A stretch of DNA of 19,889 nt from positions 1 to 19,889 of the forward strand of contig DAOWME010000025.1 in assembly GCA_030643245.1 (NCBI GenBank), written 5' to 3'. The first letter of the stretch is position 1, and each line of letters opens with the position of its first letter. Below, piece by piece: positions 1 through 7,202 of this stretch. A program made the translations under genes and the position numbers. Source of the DNA: Deltaproteobacteria bacterium (GTDB lineage Bacteria; Desulfobacterota; UBA8473). The notes beneath the pieces are model-generated. The model did not search any database and had not been told where the DNA came from. It saw only the letters and a program-made list of their open reading frames with translations.

Positions 1-200
1 ATCTCGAAACCTTTTGATCTCTCTTTCTCAATGCCGGAAATAGATCCCTTCTCATATACATATTCACGGTACTTTCTCAACCTCTCATCATCCGTCTTCA
101 TACCGAATTCCCTTAAACCGAAGTCCAGAGAGAGAAGACCATCATTGTTGTTGGTCTGTATATGATACCCCAATGAACACCAGCGATACTCTTCCGGTCT
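1..200 (-). pseudogene. Truncated REP-associated (Y1/HUH) transposase fragment
   Basis: Read on the minus strand this encodes about 66 residues beginning RPEEYRWCSLGYH and running off the window edge. It aligns without gaps to residues 169-234 of the intact transposase at 18416-19312 (bases 18920-19119), with about 55 of 66 residues identical by eye. The first 168 codons, including the HFH metal-binding motif and the tyrosine, are absent. The leader-type repeat at 202-228 is joined directly to codon 169. It is therefore an internally deleted, non-functional copy in inverted orientation to the intact one. Whether the 3' end is complete outside the window cannot be seen. Confidence 0.85.
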
Positions 201-201
201 G

Positions 202-282
202 TCAAGTATTATTTGCCTGTCCCTTTTATCCCTTTTTATCCCTTTTATCCTTTTATCAAGTATTATTTGCCTGTCCCTTTTA
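202..282. repeat. Tandemly duplicated REP-transposase leader repeat
   Basis: A 27-bp sequence starting tcaagtattatttgcctgtc occurs at 202-228 and again at 256-282, a period of 54 bp. Between the copies is a run of degenerate ttttatccc-type units (221-255). On the minus strand the order is short A-rich units, then ggacaggcaaataatacttg, then the transposase remnant. The same order is found in front of the intact transposase (18263-18346). This marks it as the leader of that element family, duplicated here. Confidence 0.75.
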
Positions 283-287
283 CTCTT

Positions 288-644
288 TTATTCAGGATGG
301 TTGAGCTCCAATATTCCTCGTAATATCGTCTTTTTATCACAACCCAGAACTCCCGAGATATAACTAATGCCGCCATAACCTAATTTTAAGGCTTCAGCCG
401 CGGCATAAAGTCTTCTATCTTTTTCTGAGTAAAGTGTGTATATTGAAATCATTTTTAGTTCTATTGAACGATCATATGGAAATATTCTGTTTGCCCGTTC
501 CTTTTTAACCTGACCTTTATCCGAGTCACAAGACATAGCGAAAATTCCTTTCTTGATAAAGTAATGTCCGCTATTAAAGCATCTTGTGACCAATAAGTCT
601 TTAACTTTTTTCAGGAAACTTGATTTATTTATTTTTCTAGTCAC
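288..644 (-). pseudogene. N-terminal fragment of an ISAzo13-like transposase
   Basis: A 118-codon reading frame starts at GTG. Its C-terminal half (EKDRRLYAAAEALKLGYGGI, followed by CDKKTILRGILEL) matches the N-terminal helix-turn-helix region I know from ISAzo13-family DDE transposases. Those proteins are about 400 residues or more, so all of the catalytic part is missing. The frame stops a few bases before the duplicated leader repeat at 256-282, as if cut by it. A sequence resembling an element terminus lies upstream at 682-707. The family is recognised from the motif only, so the name is provisional. Confidence 0.6.
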
Positions 645-681
645 TATTCTATTCAGACGTTGTACCTAATGGGTCAGTTGG

Positions 682-707
682 GGAAGTTATTTCGTCCACG
701 TTCCTAA
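682..707. repeat. Terminal inverted repeat of the ISAzo13-like element
   Basis: The stretch starting ggaagttatttcgtccacgt matches, with a few changes, the right end of the miniature element at 10822-10850 and, inverted, its left end at 10661-10686. It lies about 40 bp upstream of the transposase fragment, where the left end of that element would be expected. Confidence 0.6.
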
Positions 708-716
708 CCCTCCTTT

Positions 717-884
717 ATGGGTAAATTATTTTTTTTCCGAATCCTCTATCTCATTTCCTCCAAAGAGACATACGGCGGGCATATTCGCTGTATTTATGCG
801 AGCACTCCGATGGGCAAGAGGGCACTGGAAGCAGCCAAACAAAAGGTGCAGGAACTCTTCGGGGAATTGTTTGAGAGCCACTAA
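717..884 (+). pseudogene. C-terminal remnant of a PadR-like transcriptional regulator
   Basis: An open frame of 55 codons runs from ATG at 717 to the TAA at 882-884. Its last 35 residues (TYGGHIRCIYASTPMGKRAL, then EAAKQKVQELFGELFE) resemble the end of the winged-helix domain and the C-terminal helix of PadR-family regulators. The DNA-recognition helices are missing and the first dozen or so residues look unrelated, so this is probably a 5'-truncated gene rather than a functional small protein. The stop overlaps the start of the MFS gene (TAATG), which suggests regulator and transporter were once translationally coupled. Confidence 0.5.
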
Positions 885-2068
885 TGCGAAAATCAGCTTT
901 TAGTGGGATCACCAGAAACGTGTTTGCGCTAGGGATGGTGAGTCTGTTCACAGATCTCAGCAGTCAGATGGTTTTTCCGTTGATCCCTCTCTTCTTGGTC
1001 AGTGTCTTGGGCACTGGGGCTTCAGCTGTGGGAATCGTTGAAGGAGCAGCAGAGACAACAGCATCCTTCATTAAGGTTGTGTCCGGATACTGGTCAGATA
1101 AGCTGCAACGAAGGAAGCCGTTCATTCTTTTCGGCTATTCTCTGTCCGCGGTAACCAAGCCCCTTTTTGCCTTGGCCAACATCTGGGGCTTGGTACTTTT
1201 TATTAGAGTCATAGAGAGAATCGGCAAGGGATTGAGAACCGCCCCTCGTGATGCCCTAGTAGCCGAATCCTGCGGTGAGTGCTTCAAAGGCAAGGCTTTC
1301 GGCTTTCATCGAGCTATGGACGGCATTGGTTCCATTCTAGGAGCGCTTCTGGCGTTTGCCTTGCTACCGACCTTGGGATACAGGAACATCTTCCTTTTTG
1401 CAGTAGTGCCTGGGCTCATTGCAGTGATGGCAATCCACTTCGTCAGGGAGAAGCCCAAGGTAAAGCCCATAGAGGCAAAACAATCACGTCCCAGTTTGAG
1501 CCTCAAGGCATTGCCCGCAAACTTGAGATTGCTCATCCTCATCTGCTCGATATTTGCGTTGGGTCATTTCGGGTATGCTTTTCTGTTATTGAAGGCACTT
1601 GACGTCGGACTCGCAGATAACTCGGCAATCCTCCTCTATGTGCTGTTCTATACCATTTACACGATCTGTGCAATGCCGCTGGGAACTTTGTCTGATCGAG
1701 TTGGCAGAAAACCTATTCTGATAGGTGGTTATCTACTGTTTACAGTAATTTCCCTCGGTCTGGCAATTAGCACAAGTTTTCCCATGGTTGCACTGTGGTT
1801 TGGAGTTTACGGTATTGCCTTCGCGGCGATCGATGGTACGCAACGAGCCTTCGTCGCCGACTTAGCCCCAGAGCATCTAAGGGCAACAGCCTTGGGCACC
1901 TTTCATGCCGCAATTGGCTTGACAGCATTGCCAGGCGGATTCATAGCCGGGTTCCTGTGGGACAGAATCAGCCCAGAGGCCACATTCATCTTTGGGTTTT
2001 GTTTGGCGTTGTTCGCGACCATTATGTTCTTATTCTTCAATGACAGAAGGCAAAACCGATTGAACTAG
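884..2068 (+). CDS. Major facilitator superfamily transporter
   Basis: A 394-residue protein of alternating hydrophobic segments, consistent with the 12-helix inner-membrane fold of MFS permeases. The inter-helix motif between TM2 and TM3 is seen as GYWSDKLQRRKP (about residue 67), and its second-half counterpart as GTLSDRVGRKP (about residue 267). GKGLRTAPRDALVAES (about residue 115) is typical of a subgroup common in anaerobic bacteria and archaea. The substrate is unknown; drug or metabolite efflux is plausible for an MFS gene beside a PadR-type regulator. The ATG overlaps the stop of the regulator remnant. The stop codon lies inside the first arm of the foldback repeat at 2064. Confidence 0.9.
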   Translation: MRKSAFSGITRNVFALGMVSLFTDLSSQMVFPLIPLFLVSVLGTGASAVGIVEGAAETTASFIKVVSGYWSDKLQRRKPFILFGYSLSAVTKPLFALANIWGLVLFIRVIERIGKGLRTAPRDALVAESCGECFKGKAFGFHRAMDGIGSILGALLAFALLPTLGYRNIFLFAVVPGLIAVMAIHFVREKPKVKPIEAKQSRPSLSLKALPANLRLLILICSIFALGHFGYAFLLLKALDVGLADNSAILLYVLFYTIYTICAMPLGTLSDRVGRKPILIGGYLLFTVISLGLAISTSFPMVALWFGVYGIAFAAIDGTQRAFVADLAPEHLRATALGTFHAAIGLTALPGGFIAGFLWDRISPEATFIFGFCLALFATIMFLFFNDRRQNRLN

Positions 2069-2264
2069 TTGGTGTCCATCCAGAAATGGACTTCTTAAGA
2101 AAATGGGCACGAGTTGGTTTTCAATTCAGAAATGAGCATTTTTTTCTCTGAGCAAGGCCGCACGACGGTTTGCGCCGAGGCATACATGATCGTACGTCGC
2201 AGGCGGAAACCAGAGGAGAACGCAGCTCAGGGGAAAAATAGCCATTTCTGGATGGAAACTAGTT
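2064..2264. repeat. About 200-bp foldback element (MITE-like)
   Basis: The left end at 2064-2089 (contains ggtgtccatccagaaatgg) is mirrored at 2242-2264 (ccatttctggatggaaacta). Inside there is a second pair of arms: about 2126-2154 (cagaaatgagcattttttt) and 2225-2250. The middle (2157-2210) also has inverted GC-rich segments. The whole element can fold back on itself and has no credible gene. A third copy of the end sequence is at 17995-18017. Confidence 0.65.
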
Positions 2265-2322
2265 GGCCAGCTAACAACTCCCTGGAGTCCGACTGCAAGA
2301 GGCGCTCCCAAATTAATTTTGG

Positions 2323-2436
2323 CACTTCAAACTTTTGGCACTTGTAACTTTTCGTGTAACTGCACAAGTTAGGAAAAGTGTAAACTACTTTTGAAGTTGA
2401 ATGAAAGATGCCAAAAGCTGATACAAAAGTTACAAA
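2323..2436. repeat. Nested inverted repeats upstream of the cold-shock gene
   Basis: Cttttggca (about 2332-2340) pairs with tgccaaaag (about 2409-2417), and ttgtaactttt (2342-2352) pairs with aaaagttacaa (2426-2436). The interior contains aaagtgtaaactactttt (2375-2392), a sequence also found at 13837-13854. It looks like the end, or a small derivative, of an unidentified mobile element. No gene is seen here. Confidence 0.45.
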
Positions 2437-2445
2437 TGAAATAAC

Positions 2446-2474
2446 TTGATTTTAATGAAAATATACGTTATCAT
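2446..2474 (+). promoter_or_regulatory. Candidate sigma-70 promoter of the cold-shock gene
   Basis: TTGATT at 2446-2451, a 17-bp spacer, then TATCAT at 2469-2474. The predicted start near 2481 would leave a 5' leader of about 120 nt before the start codon. That suits cspA-family genes, whose mRNAs usually carry a long structured leader controlling stability and translation at low temperature. Confidence 0.5.
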
Positions 2475-2600
2475 ATTTAAAATCATGAGGGCTTGCTGTT
2501 TTGGCTGGCTAGTTTCGTTCTGAGGGGAAGATCCATTTGTCAAAAGTGGCAACCTGAAGTATGGAACCATGGTAATTTTTTTTGAAAGGAGGGTGTCACA

Positions 2601-2801
2601 ATGGCTAATGGAAGAGTGAAATGGTTTGATGAGCGCAAAGGTTATGGTTTTATCGAGCAAGAAGATGGGCCAGATGTATTCGTTCATCATTCAGGGATCA
2701 ATGCAACCGGCTTCAAGTCTCTCAATGAAGGCGACGAGGTTACCTTTGACGTAGAGCAAGGCACCAAAGGCCCTGCTGCGGTAAATGTTACTGTAGTTTA
2801 A
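2601..2801 (+). CDS. csp: Cold-shock domain protein (CspA family)
   Basis: A 66-residue single cold-shock domain, the normal length for the family. It binds single-stranded RNA and DNA and acts as an RNA chaperone in the cytoplasm. Both nucleic-acid-binding motifs are present: RNP1 as KGYGFI (residues 13-18) and RNP2 as VFVHH (residues 26-30), with the usual start GRVKWFDE. A strong ribosome site (AAAGGAGG, about 2584-2591) fixes the ATG. The gene stands alone between its own promoter and a terminator, so it is probably monocistronic. This is a housekeeping gene without link to its neighbours. Confidence 0.97.
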   Translation: MANGRVKWFDERKGYGFIEQEDGPDVFVHHSGINATGFKSLNEGDEVTFDVEQGTKGPAAVNVTVV

Positions 2802-2825
2802 CTTACTGTTCTGAGCAGAAAAAAG

Positions 2826-2870
2826 AAGGGCACTCTATCGAATCATGATAGGGTGCCCTTACTTATTTTT
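2826..2870. terminator. Bidirectional intrinsic terminator
   Basis: A 14-bp stem (2826-2839 with 2847-2860, one G-U type mismatch) has a 7-nt loop. On the plus strand it is followed by acttattttt, ending the cold-shock transcript. On the minus strand it is followed by cttttttctg, so it can also stop the long catabolic operon that ends at 3027. Confidence 0.8.
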
Positions 2871-2904
2871 GGGATAGCAGGGACAGCGGCTATTTGTTAT
2901 AAAT

Positions 2905-2936
2905 CCTGTTGGAAACACATCTCCAACAGGGTTTTT
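2905..2936 (+). terminator. Second hairpin terminator
   Basis: A 9-bp perfect stem, cctgttgga (2905-2913) with tccaacagg (2922-2930), is followed directly by gttttta. It would back up the terminator at 2826 for plus-strand transcripts. On the minus strand the tail is only attta, so it acts weakly, if at all, in that direction. Confidence 0.55.
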
Positions 2937-3026
2937 ATCAAGTGCCTCATAAGACCCCGGGCATGGTATGGGGAATGGCCGTATTGATTATCGAACCGGG
3001 GAGTCTACCACCACGTGAGTCTATGT

Positions 3027-3782
3027 TTAGTAGAGTGTCCACCCACCACTTACAGATAGTGTCTGGCCTGTCATATAGCTCCCGTCATCACTAACGAGGA
3101 ACAGGACTGCACCGGCTATGTCTGAAGGCTTTCCGCTTCTTCCCAGGGGAACGTCCTTTTCGAATTCATCAAAGTATTCTTGCGGATAGATCTTGAGAAG
3201 AAATTCGTTCATTATAAGACCCGGTGCAATACAATTAACCGTTACATTATGCTTCCCCACCTCTCTGCACAAGCAACGGGTAAATCCCACAACCCCTGCT
3301 TTTGCAGAAGTATAATGGGCCTCTCCATCAGTGGAACCAACCAGGAATATGGATGAGGAAAGATTCACTATCCTTCCGTACTTCTGCTTGATCATGCTGG
3401 GAAGTACCGCCTTAGAGCAAAGAAATGTAGATTTAAGGTTCACATCTATTACGAAATCCCAAACTTCCTCGTCCATATCGACGACTTGTTGAAGCTTATT
3501 TCCACCAGCATTATTAATCAAGATATCTACTTTACCGAACTTGTCCAATGTGGCTTTTACCATCTTATCTATGGCATCTGCTTTCGTCACATCACATACG
3601 GCGCCTAAAGCCTCCCGCCCCGTTTCAGACGTGATTTTCTCAGCTACCTCAAATGGTCTCTTCGGGTGGGCGTCACTGACCACAACGTTTGCGCCTTCCC
3701 TGGCCAATGCCCAAGACACACCCTGCCCGATGCCTGATCCTGCAGCAGCGGTTACGATGGCAACCTTCCCTTCCAGTCTCAT
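3027..3782 (-). CDS. Short-chain dehydrogenase/reductase (last gene of the catabolic operon)
   Basis: A classical SDR of about 251 residues that oxidises or reduces an alcohol/ketone with NAD(P)(H). The cofactor glycine motif reads TAAAGSGIGQG, the NNAG structural motif is present, and the active site has the serine triplet SSS followed by YTSAK (catalytic Tyr and Lys). The C-terminus (SVSGGWTLY) is typical of the family. The frame is open to a TTG at 3797, but the ATG at 3782 is chosen because AAGGAGGG lies just upstream of it. In context it is likely a 3-hydroxyacyl-CoA dehydrogenase-like step. A second SDR lies immediately upstream in the operon and the two may act in series or form a heteromer. 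Substrate unknown. Confidence 0.9.
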   Translation of the reverse strand: MRLEGKVAIVTAAAGSGIGQGVSWALAREGANVVVSDAHPKRPFEVAEKITSETGREALGAVCDVTKADAIDKMVKATLDKFGKVDILINNAGGNKLQQVVDMDEEVWDFVIDVNLKSTFLCSKAVLPSMIKQKYGRIVNLSSSIFLVGSTDGEAHYTSAKAGVVGFTRCLCREVGKHNVTVNCIAPGLIMNEFLLKIYPQEYFDEFEKDVPLGRSGKPSDIAGAVLFLVSDDGSYMTGQTLSVSGGWTLY

Positions 3783-3870
3783 TTTTCCCTCCTTCAATTG
3801 TTCTTTTCTTATTGAACCCCATTACCGTCCCTGACATCTCCCCCGTTGTTGGACAGACCCCTCGAACAGC

Positions 3871-3894
3871 CCCCTCCCCCTTAGGGGAGAGGGG
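3871..3894. repeat. GC-rich hairpin between the two SDR genes
   Basis: Cccctcccccttaggggaga and the following gggg form an imperfect C/G-rich palindrome in the 130-bp gap between the SDR genes. Such CCCC/GGGG palindromes are commonly dispersed in intergenic DNA. It lacks a U-tract for the minus-strand transcript, so it is more likely an mRNA-processing or dispersed-repeat hairpin than a terminator. Confidence 0.4.
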
Positions 3895-3914
3895 AAGAAT
3901 ATTATTTTAAGGGG

Positions 3915-4703
3915 CTACATCATCGTATACCCGCCACTTACACTCAGGGTCTGTCCGGTTACGTGACCCGCACGTTCAGAGGCGATGAAGACAACAGAAT
4001 TGGCGATATCCTGAGGTGTACCTAGTTTCCTCAAGGGATATCCCTTCTTTGCCCTATCCTGCGCCTCAGGTGTAAAGACATCGGCTTCTTCGCCTCTCCA
4101 TAGACTCTTCTCACCGCAATCATCAAGCTTGCCGGGGGTAAGCCCGGGGCATACCACATTGAGTCTTATACCAAAACGGCCATTCTCTCTGGCTACGGCT
4201 TTTGTAAGGGCTATAACGCCACCCTTGCAGCCGGCGTAGACCGCCTCCCTGTACTCGCCCATCCTGCCCGCGTCAGATCCTATACTTACGATACTCCCCG
4301 TTTTCCTCTCTATCATGTGATCTAAGACCGCCCTTATACCGTTTATGACGCCCCAGTAGTTTATGGCTACTTCTTGCTCCCACTCACTCCTCGGCTTCTC
4401 GGTAAAGAGTCGATCAACAGCCCATCCGGCATTGTTAACGAGGATGTCGATGGAGCCGAGTTCGTCGATGGCCTTTTTCACGGTATCCTGAACACTGTCC
4501 CAGCTCGTAACATCCGTCTTCACAGCTAAACCCTTAACCCCGAGTTTCGTTATATCGGATGCTGTCTTCTCTGCCTGTTGGTCATCCCAGTCGCCCACAA
4601 CGACATTCGCCTTCTCTCCGGCAAAAGTTAACGAAATAGCCCTCCCTATGTTTGAAGCGCCTCCCATAACAAGTACGTTTTTTCCTGCTAACCCTAAATC
4701 CAT
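3915..4703 (-). CDS. Short-chain dehydrogenase/reductase, BadH-like
   Basis: A 262-residue SDR with the cofactor motif GGASNIGRA near the N-terminus (residues 14-22), NNAGWA, the catalytic serine in SIGSDAGR and YAGCKGG carrying the active-site Tyr and Lys. The segment YAGCKGGVIALTKAVARENG resembles 2-hydroxycyclohexanecarboxyl-CoA dehydrogenases (BadH) and related hydroxyacyl-CoA dehydrogenases, from memory of the family. It probably oxidises a hydroxyacyl-CoA with NAD+. AAAGGAGG precedes the ATG. It sits between the acyl-CoA dehydrogenases and the second SDR, all in one direction. A 160-bp gap separates it from the acyl-CoA dehydrogenase gene upstream. Confidence 0.9.
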   Translation of the reverse strand: MDLGLAGKNVLVMGGASNIGRAISLTFAGEKANVVVGDWDDQQAEKTASDITKLGVKGLAVKTDVTSWDSVQDTVKKAIDELGSIDILVNNAGWAVDRLFTEKPRSEWEQEVAINYWGVINGIRAVLDHMIERKTGSIVSIGSDAGRMGEYREAVYAGCKGGVIALTKAVARENGRFGIRLNVVCPGLTPGKLDDCGEKSLWRGEEADVFTPEAQDRAKKGYPLRKLGTPQDIANSVVFIASERAGHVTGQTLSVSGGYTMM

Positions 4704-4863
4704 TTTAATTCCTCCTTTCTCTTTTTTGATTTGATCCCTGGAGACTCAAATCGATTGACAAAATACCGTTCAATACCTCTCCATGCTCCCCTCTTGGTCT
4801 TGGCCATGCCCATAGTGCGACATCCGGTGGTACGCTTGTTACCATCCTCTTGGCATCATACAA

Positions 4864-6015
4864 TCACCGCGGGAGTTTCAACCCTACGGTTGCAATAGTA
4901 TTCCTCTGAATCTCAGAGCTTCCTGCGGATATGTTGCGGCGGGCTGCATGGCGGTAAAGGCGTTCTATCCTGCCCACAAGAGGCACCCATTTGGATCCCT
5001 TCCGGAGTTGCCCGTAAGGCCCCATGATCTCTGTGGCGGCATTACTGAACCTCCACATAAATTCGGTTAGGTATACCTTGACCATCGGAGCCTCCCAATT
5101 GGGGGAAGTATGGTTCTCTACCAGCCAGGTCACCCGATAGGCAAGCAGCTGCAGCGCCTGAAGCTCTGTGGCAAGTTGTGCCACACTCTGCCGGACCAAT
5201 GGATCATCACCTAATCCCTCTTCCTTCACGTACTCGACAAATTCTTCAAAGGTACGGCGAAGATCCCCTGTGGGGAAACTTCTTTCATGGGCCAGGGCAG
5301 TAAGGATGTAATAGAAACCGCGGTTTTCTTCGCCTATAAGGTTCTTAACCGGGACCTTGACATCATCATAGAAGACCTCGTTGGTTCTGTCATTATCCAT
5401 GACCCACAACGGGCGAACAGTAATACCCGGGGTCTTCATGTCTGCAATCATGAGGGATATCCCTTTGTGCTTGGACACATTAGGATCAGTTCGGGCTGCA
5501 AGCCATACATATTGAGAAAAATGGCACCCGGTATTGAAGACTTTCTGCCCATTTATGATGTAAAAATCCCCTTTTCGCTCGGCCCTGACCTGCAGGTTGG
5601 CAAGGTCTGATCCGGCTTCCGGTTCTGTGTACCCGAGCGCGAACTCTATCTCTCCCCTGGCTATGCGTGTGAGGTATTCCTGTTTCTGCTCATCGGTCCC
5701 GTATTGAAGTAATGTGGGCCCCACTATCCCAACGCCGCACAAATGGAGAGGATACGCCCGACGGTACGTCATTTCATCGCTGAGCAAAAACTGCTGCCAG
5801 CGCGTAGCGCCTAGCCCCCCATATTCTTTCGGAAAAGCAGGAGCCAACCACCCCCTTTCCCCCATCCTTTGCATAAGCTCCCAGGTCTGGGGACCTATGC
5901 CTATTTCTGTCCCTCTTTCCACCTCTTCGACCAACTCGTCCGTTACAGATGTATCCAGGAAGTCTCGAATCTCTTCCCTAAACTTTTCTTCTTCCGGCGA
6001 AAAACGAAAATCCAT
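4864..6015 (-). CDS. Acyl-CoA dehydrogenase (PimC/FadE-type)
   Basis: A 383-residue flavoprotein with the three-part acyl-CoA dehydrogenase fold: N-terminal helices to about residue 120, then the beta domain with GYTEPEAGSDLANLQ, which binds FAD and substrate, then the C-terminal helical domain ending in SAGSSEIQRN. It would introduce a double bond into an acyl-CoA and pass electrons to ETF. In the IYEGTSEIQR region, where short- and medium-chain enzymes carry the catalytic glutamate, the aligned residue here is alanine (ISAGSSEIQR). That is common in the large family used for branched, cyclic or dicarboxylic acyl-CoAs. A second, more divergent acyl-CoA dehydrogenase is 30 bp upstream, which suggests a heteromeric enzyme. 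Confidence 0.92.
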   Translation of the reverse strand: MDFRFSPEEEKFREEIRDFLDTSVTDELVEEVERGTEIGIGPQTWELMQRMGERGWLAPAFPKEYGGLGATRWQQFLLSDEMTYRRAYPLHLCGVGIVGPTLLQYGTDEQKQEYLTRIARGEIEFALGYTEPEAGSDLANLQVRAERKGDFYIINGQKVFNTGCHFSQYVWLAARTDPNVSKHKGISLMIADMKTPGITVRPLWVMDNDRTNEVFYDDVKVPVKNLIGEENRGFYYILTALAHERSFPTGDLRRTFEEFVEYVKEEGLGDDPLVRQSVAQLATELQALQLLAYRVTWLVENHTSPNWEAPMVKVYLTEFMWRFSNAATEIMGPYGQLRKGSKWVPLVGRIERLYRHAARRNISAGSSEIQRNTIATVGLKLPR

Positions 6016-6045
6016 ATCTATTCCCTCCCCCTGTCCTTTATGATA

Positions 6046-7179
6046 CTAAAGCCCCATCTCCCTGGCCACTATCTCTCGCTGGAAGGTTGCATTTCCTAAG
6101 GCCAGCGCTGAAGCCTTTGCGTTGCGAAAATACATCTGCATGTCATGCTCTTCCATCAACCCGGTGCCGCCATGTACCTGTTGTCCCAACCTGGCGACAT
6201 CGATGTACGCTTCACTGGTAAACGCCTTTGCCATTGCCATCTCCTTTTCACACGGAATCCCTTCGCTCAACAGCCACGCCGCATAGTAAGTAATGTAACG
6301 AGAACAGTCGAGATCGATGAGCATGTTGGCGCAATGGTGTTGAATAGCCTGGAAACTCCCTATGGGACGCTTGAATTGCACACGCTGTTTCGCGTAGTCC
6401 ACGGACATGTCCAATACCATCTGAGCCCCCCCAACCATCTCTGCGCACTTGGCAAGCGCCGCTCGCTGCAATATCTTCTGTACTTGCGCCGCCTCTTGTT
6501 CTTCGTTGCCAAGGCGGTTTTCTGCGGGCACCTTTACTTCATCGAGTTTAACTTCAAAGAGTTTGTCATCGGATATGGTCTTGAGCAGGGTCGTGGATAT
6601 GCCCGGACTTTTTGTTTCCACAAAGAAAAGATTGAGACCCGGATCTCCCCCGTTCTTGCCTTGCCCCCTGGTGACGCAAACCATCCAGTCGGCGATATGG
6701 ACATCAGGTACAAAGAGCTTCACCCCATCTATGAAGAAGTCATCCCCATTCTTGTTGGAAGCCGTATCGGTTTTCGCCAGATTATACTTGGATTGAGGCT
6801 CAAGTAAGGCCAGGGTTCCGATGGATTCACCTGATGCGATGGGAGGGAGGAGCCTGTTCTTTTGCTCCTCTGTACCTATCTCGAGGATAATCTGAGCGCC
6901 AAGAACCACGGTGGAGAAATACCAGCTGGGCGCACATGCCCTTCCCATTTCTTCCAGAAGCACGGCAAGGTGGAGGAAATCCCCCTCGCTCCCCCCGTAG
7001 TCGAATGGAAGGATCAGGCCCATCCAGCCCAAATCGGCCATCTTACGCCAGAGATCAGGAGAAAACCCCTCATCATCTTCCGCCAATTCCCGCACCAGAC
7101 TCGTGGGACATTCTTTCTTAAGAAAATTCTGGGCGTTCCTTTTCATTATTTCTTGTTCTTCATTCAAGGATAGCTCCAT
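6046..7179 (-). CDS. Divergent acyl-CoA dehydrogenase subunit
   Basis: About 377 residues with the same fold as its neighbour. The C-terminal FAD-contact motif is recognisable (QQVHGGTGLMEEHDM) and so is the substrate-side segment KQRVQFKRPIGSFQAIQH. Two catalytic signatures are off: the usual TEPxAGSD is LEPQSKYNL, and the usual YEGTSEIQR is LALGNATFQRE, with no glutamate at the base position. This suggests a partner subunit of an alpha2beta2 dehydrogenase like those of steroid and pimelate degradation, rather than an independent enzyme. The frame is open to an ATG at 7206 that overlaps the activase stop (ATGA). The ATG at 7179 is chosen because AAAGGAGG lies just upstream of it. Confidence 0.88.
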   Translation of the reverse strand: MELSLNEEQEIMKRNAQNFLKKECPTSLVRELAEDDEGFSPDLWRKMADLGWMGLILPFDYGGSEGDFLHLAVLLEEMGRACAPSWYFSTVVLGAQIILEIGTEEQKNRLLPPIASGESIGTLALLEPQSKYNLAKTDTASNKNGDDFFIDGVKLFVPDVHIADWMVCVTRGQGKNGGDPGLNLFFVETKSPGISTTLLKTISDDKLFEVKLDEVKVPAENRLGNEEQEAAQVQKILQRAALAKCAEMVGGAQMVLDMSVDYAKQRVQFKRPIGSFQAIQHHCANMLIDLDCSRYITYYAAWLLSEGIPCEKEMAMAKAFTSEAYIDVARLGQQVHGGTGLMEEHDMQMYFRNAKASALALGNATFQREIVAREMGL

Positions 7180-7202
7180 TTGCAACCTCCTTTTCAAATG
7201 GT

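Noticed and set aside
202..282. Possible CRISPR from the repeated 27-mer
   Set aside because: Only two copies, the spacer is itself low-complexity repeat, and the unit is explained as a transposase leader.
2114..2347. 77-codon plus-strand frame over the foldback region
   Set aside because: It runs through the arms of the inverted repeat and has no protein-like features.
4704..4847. 48-codon minus-strand frame in the gap between the SDR and acyl-CoA dehydrogenase genes
   Set aside because: No recognisable motif and no clear ribosome site; likely chance, though the gap is in an operon.
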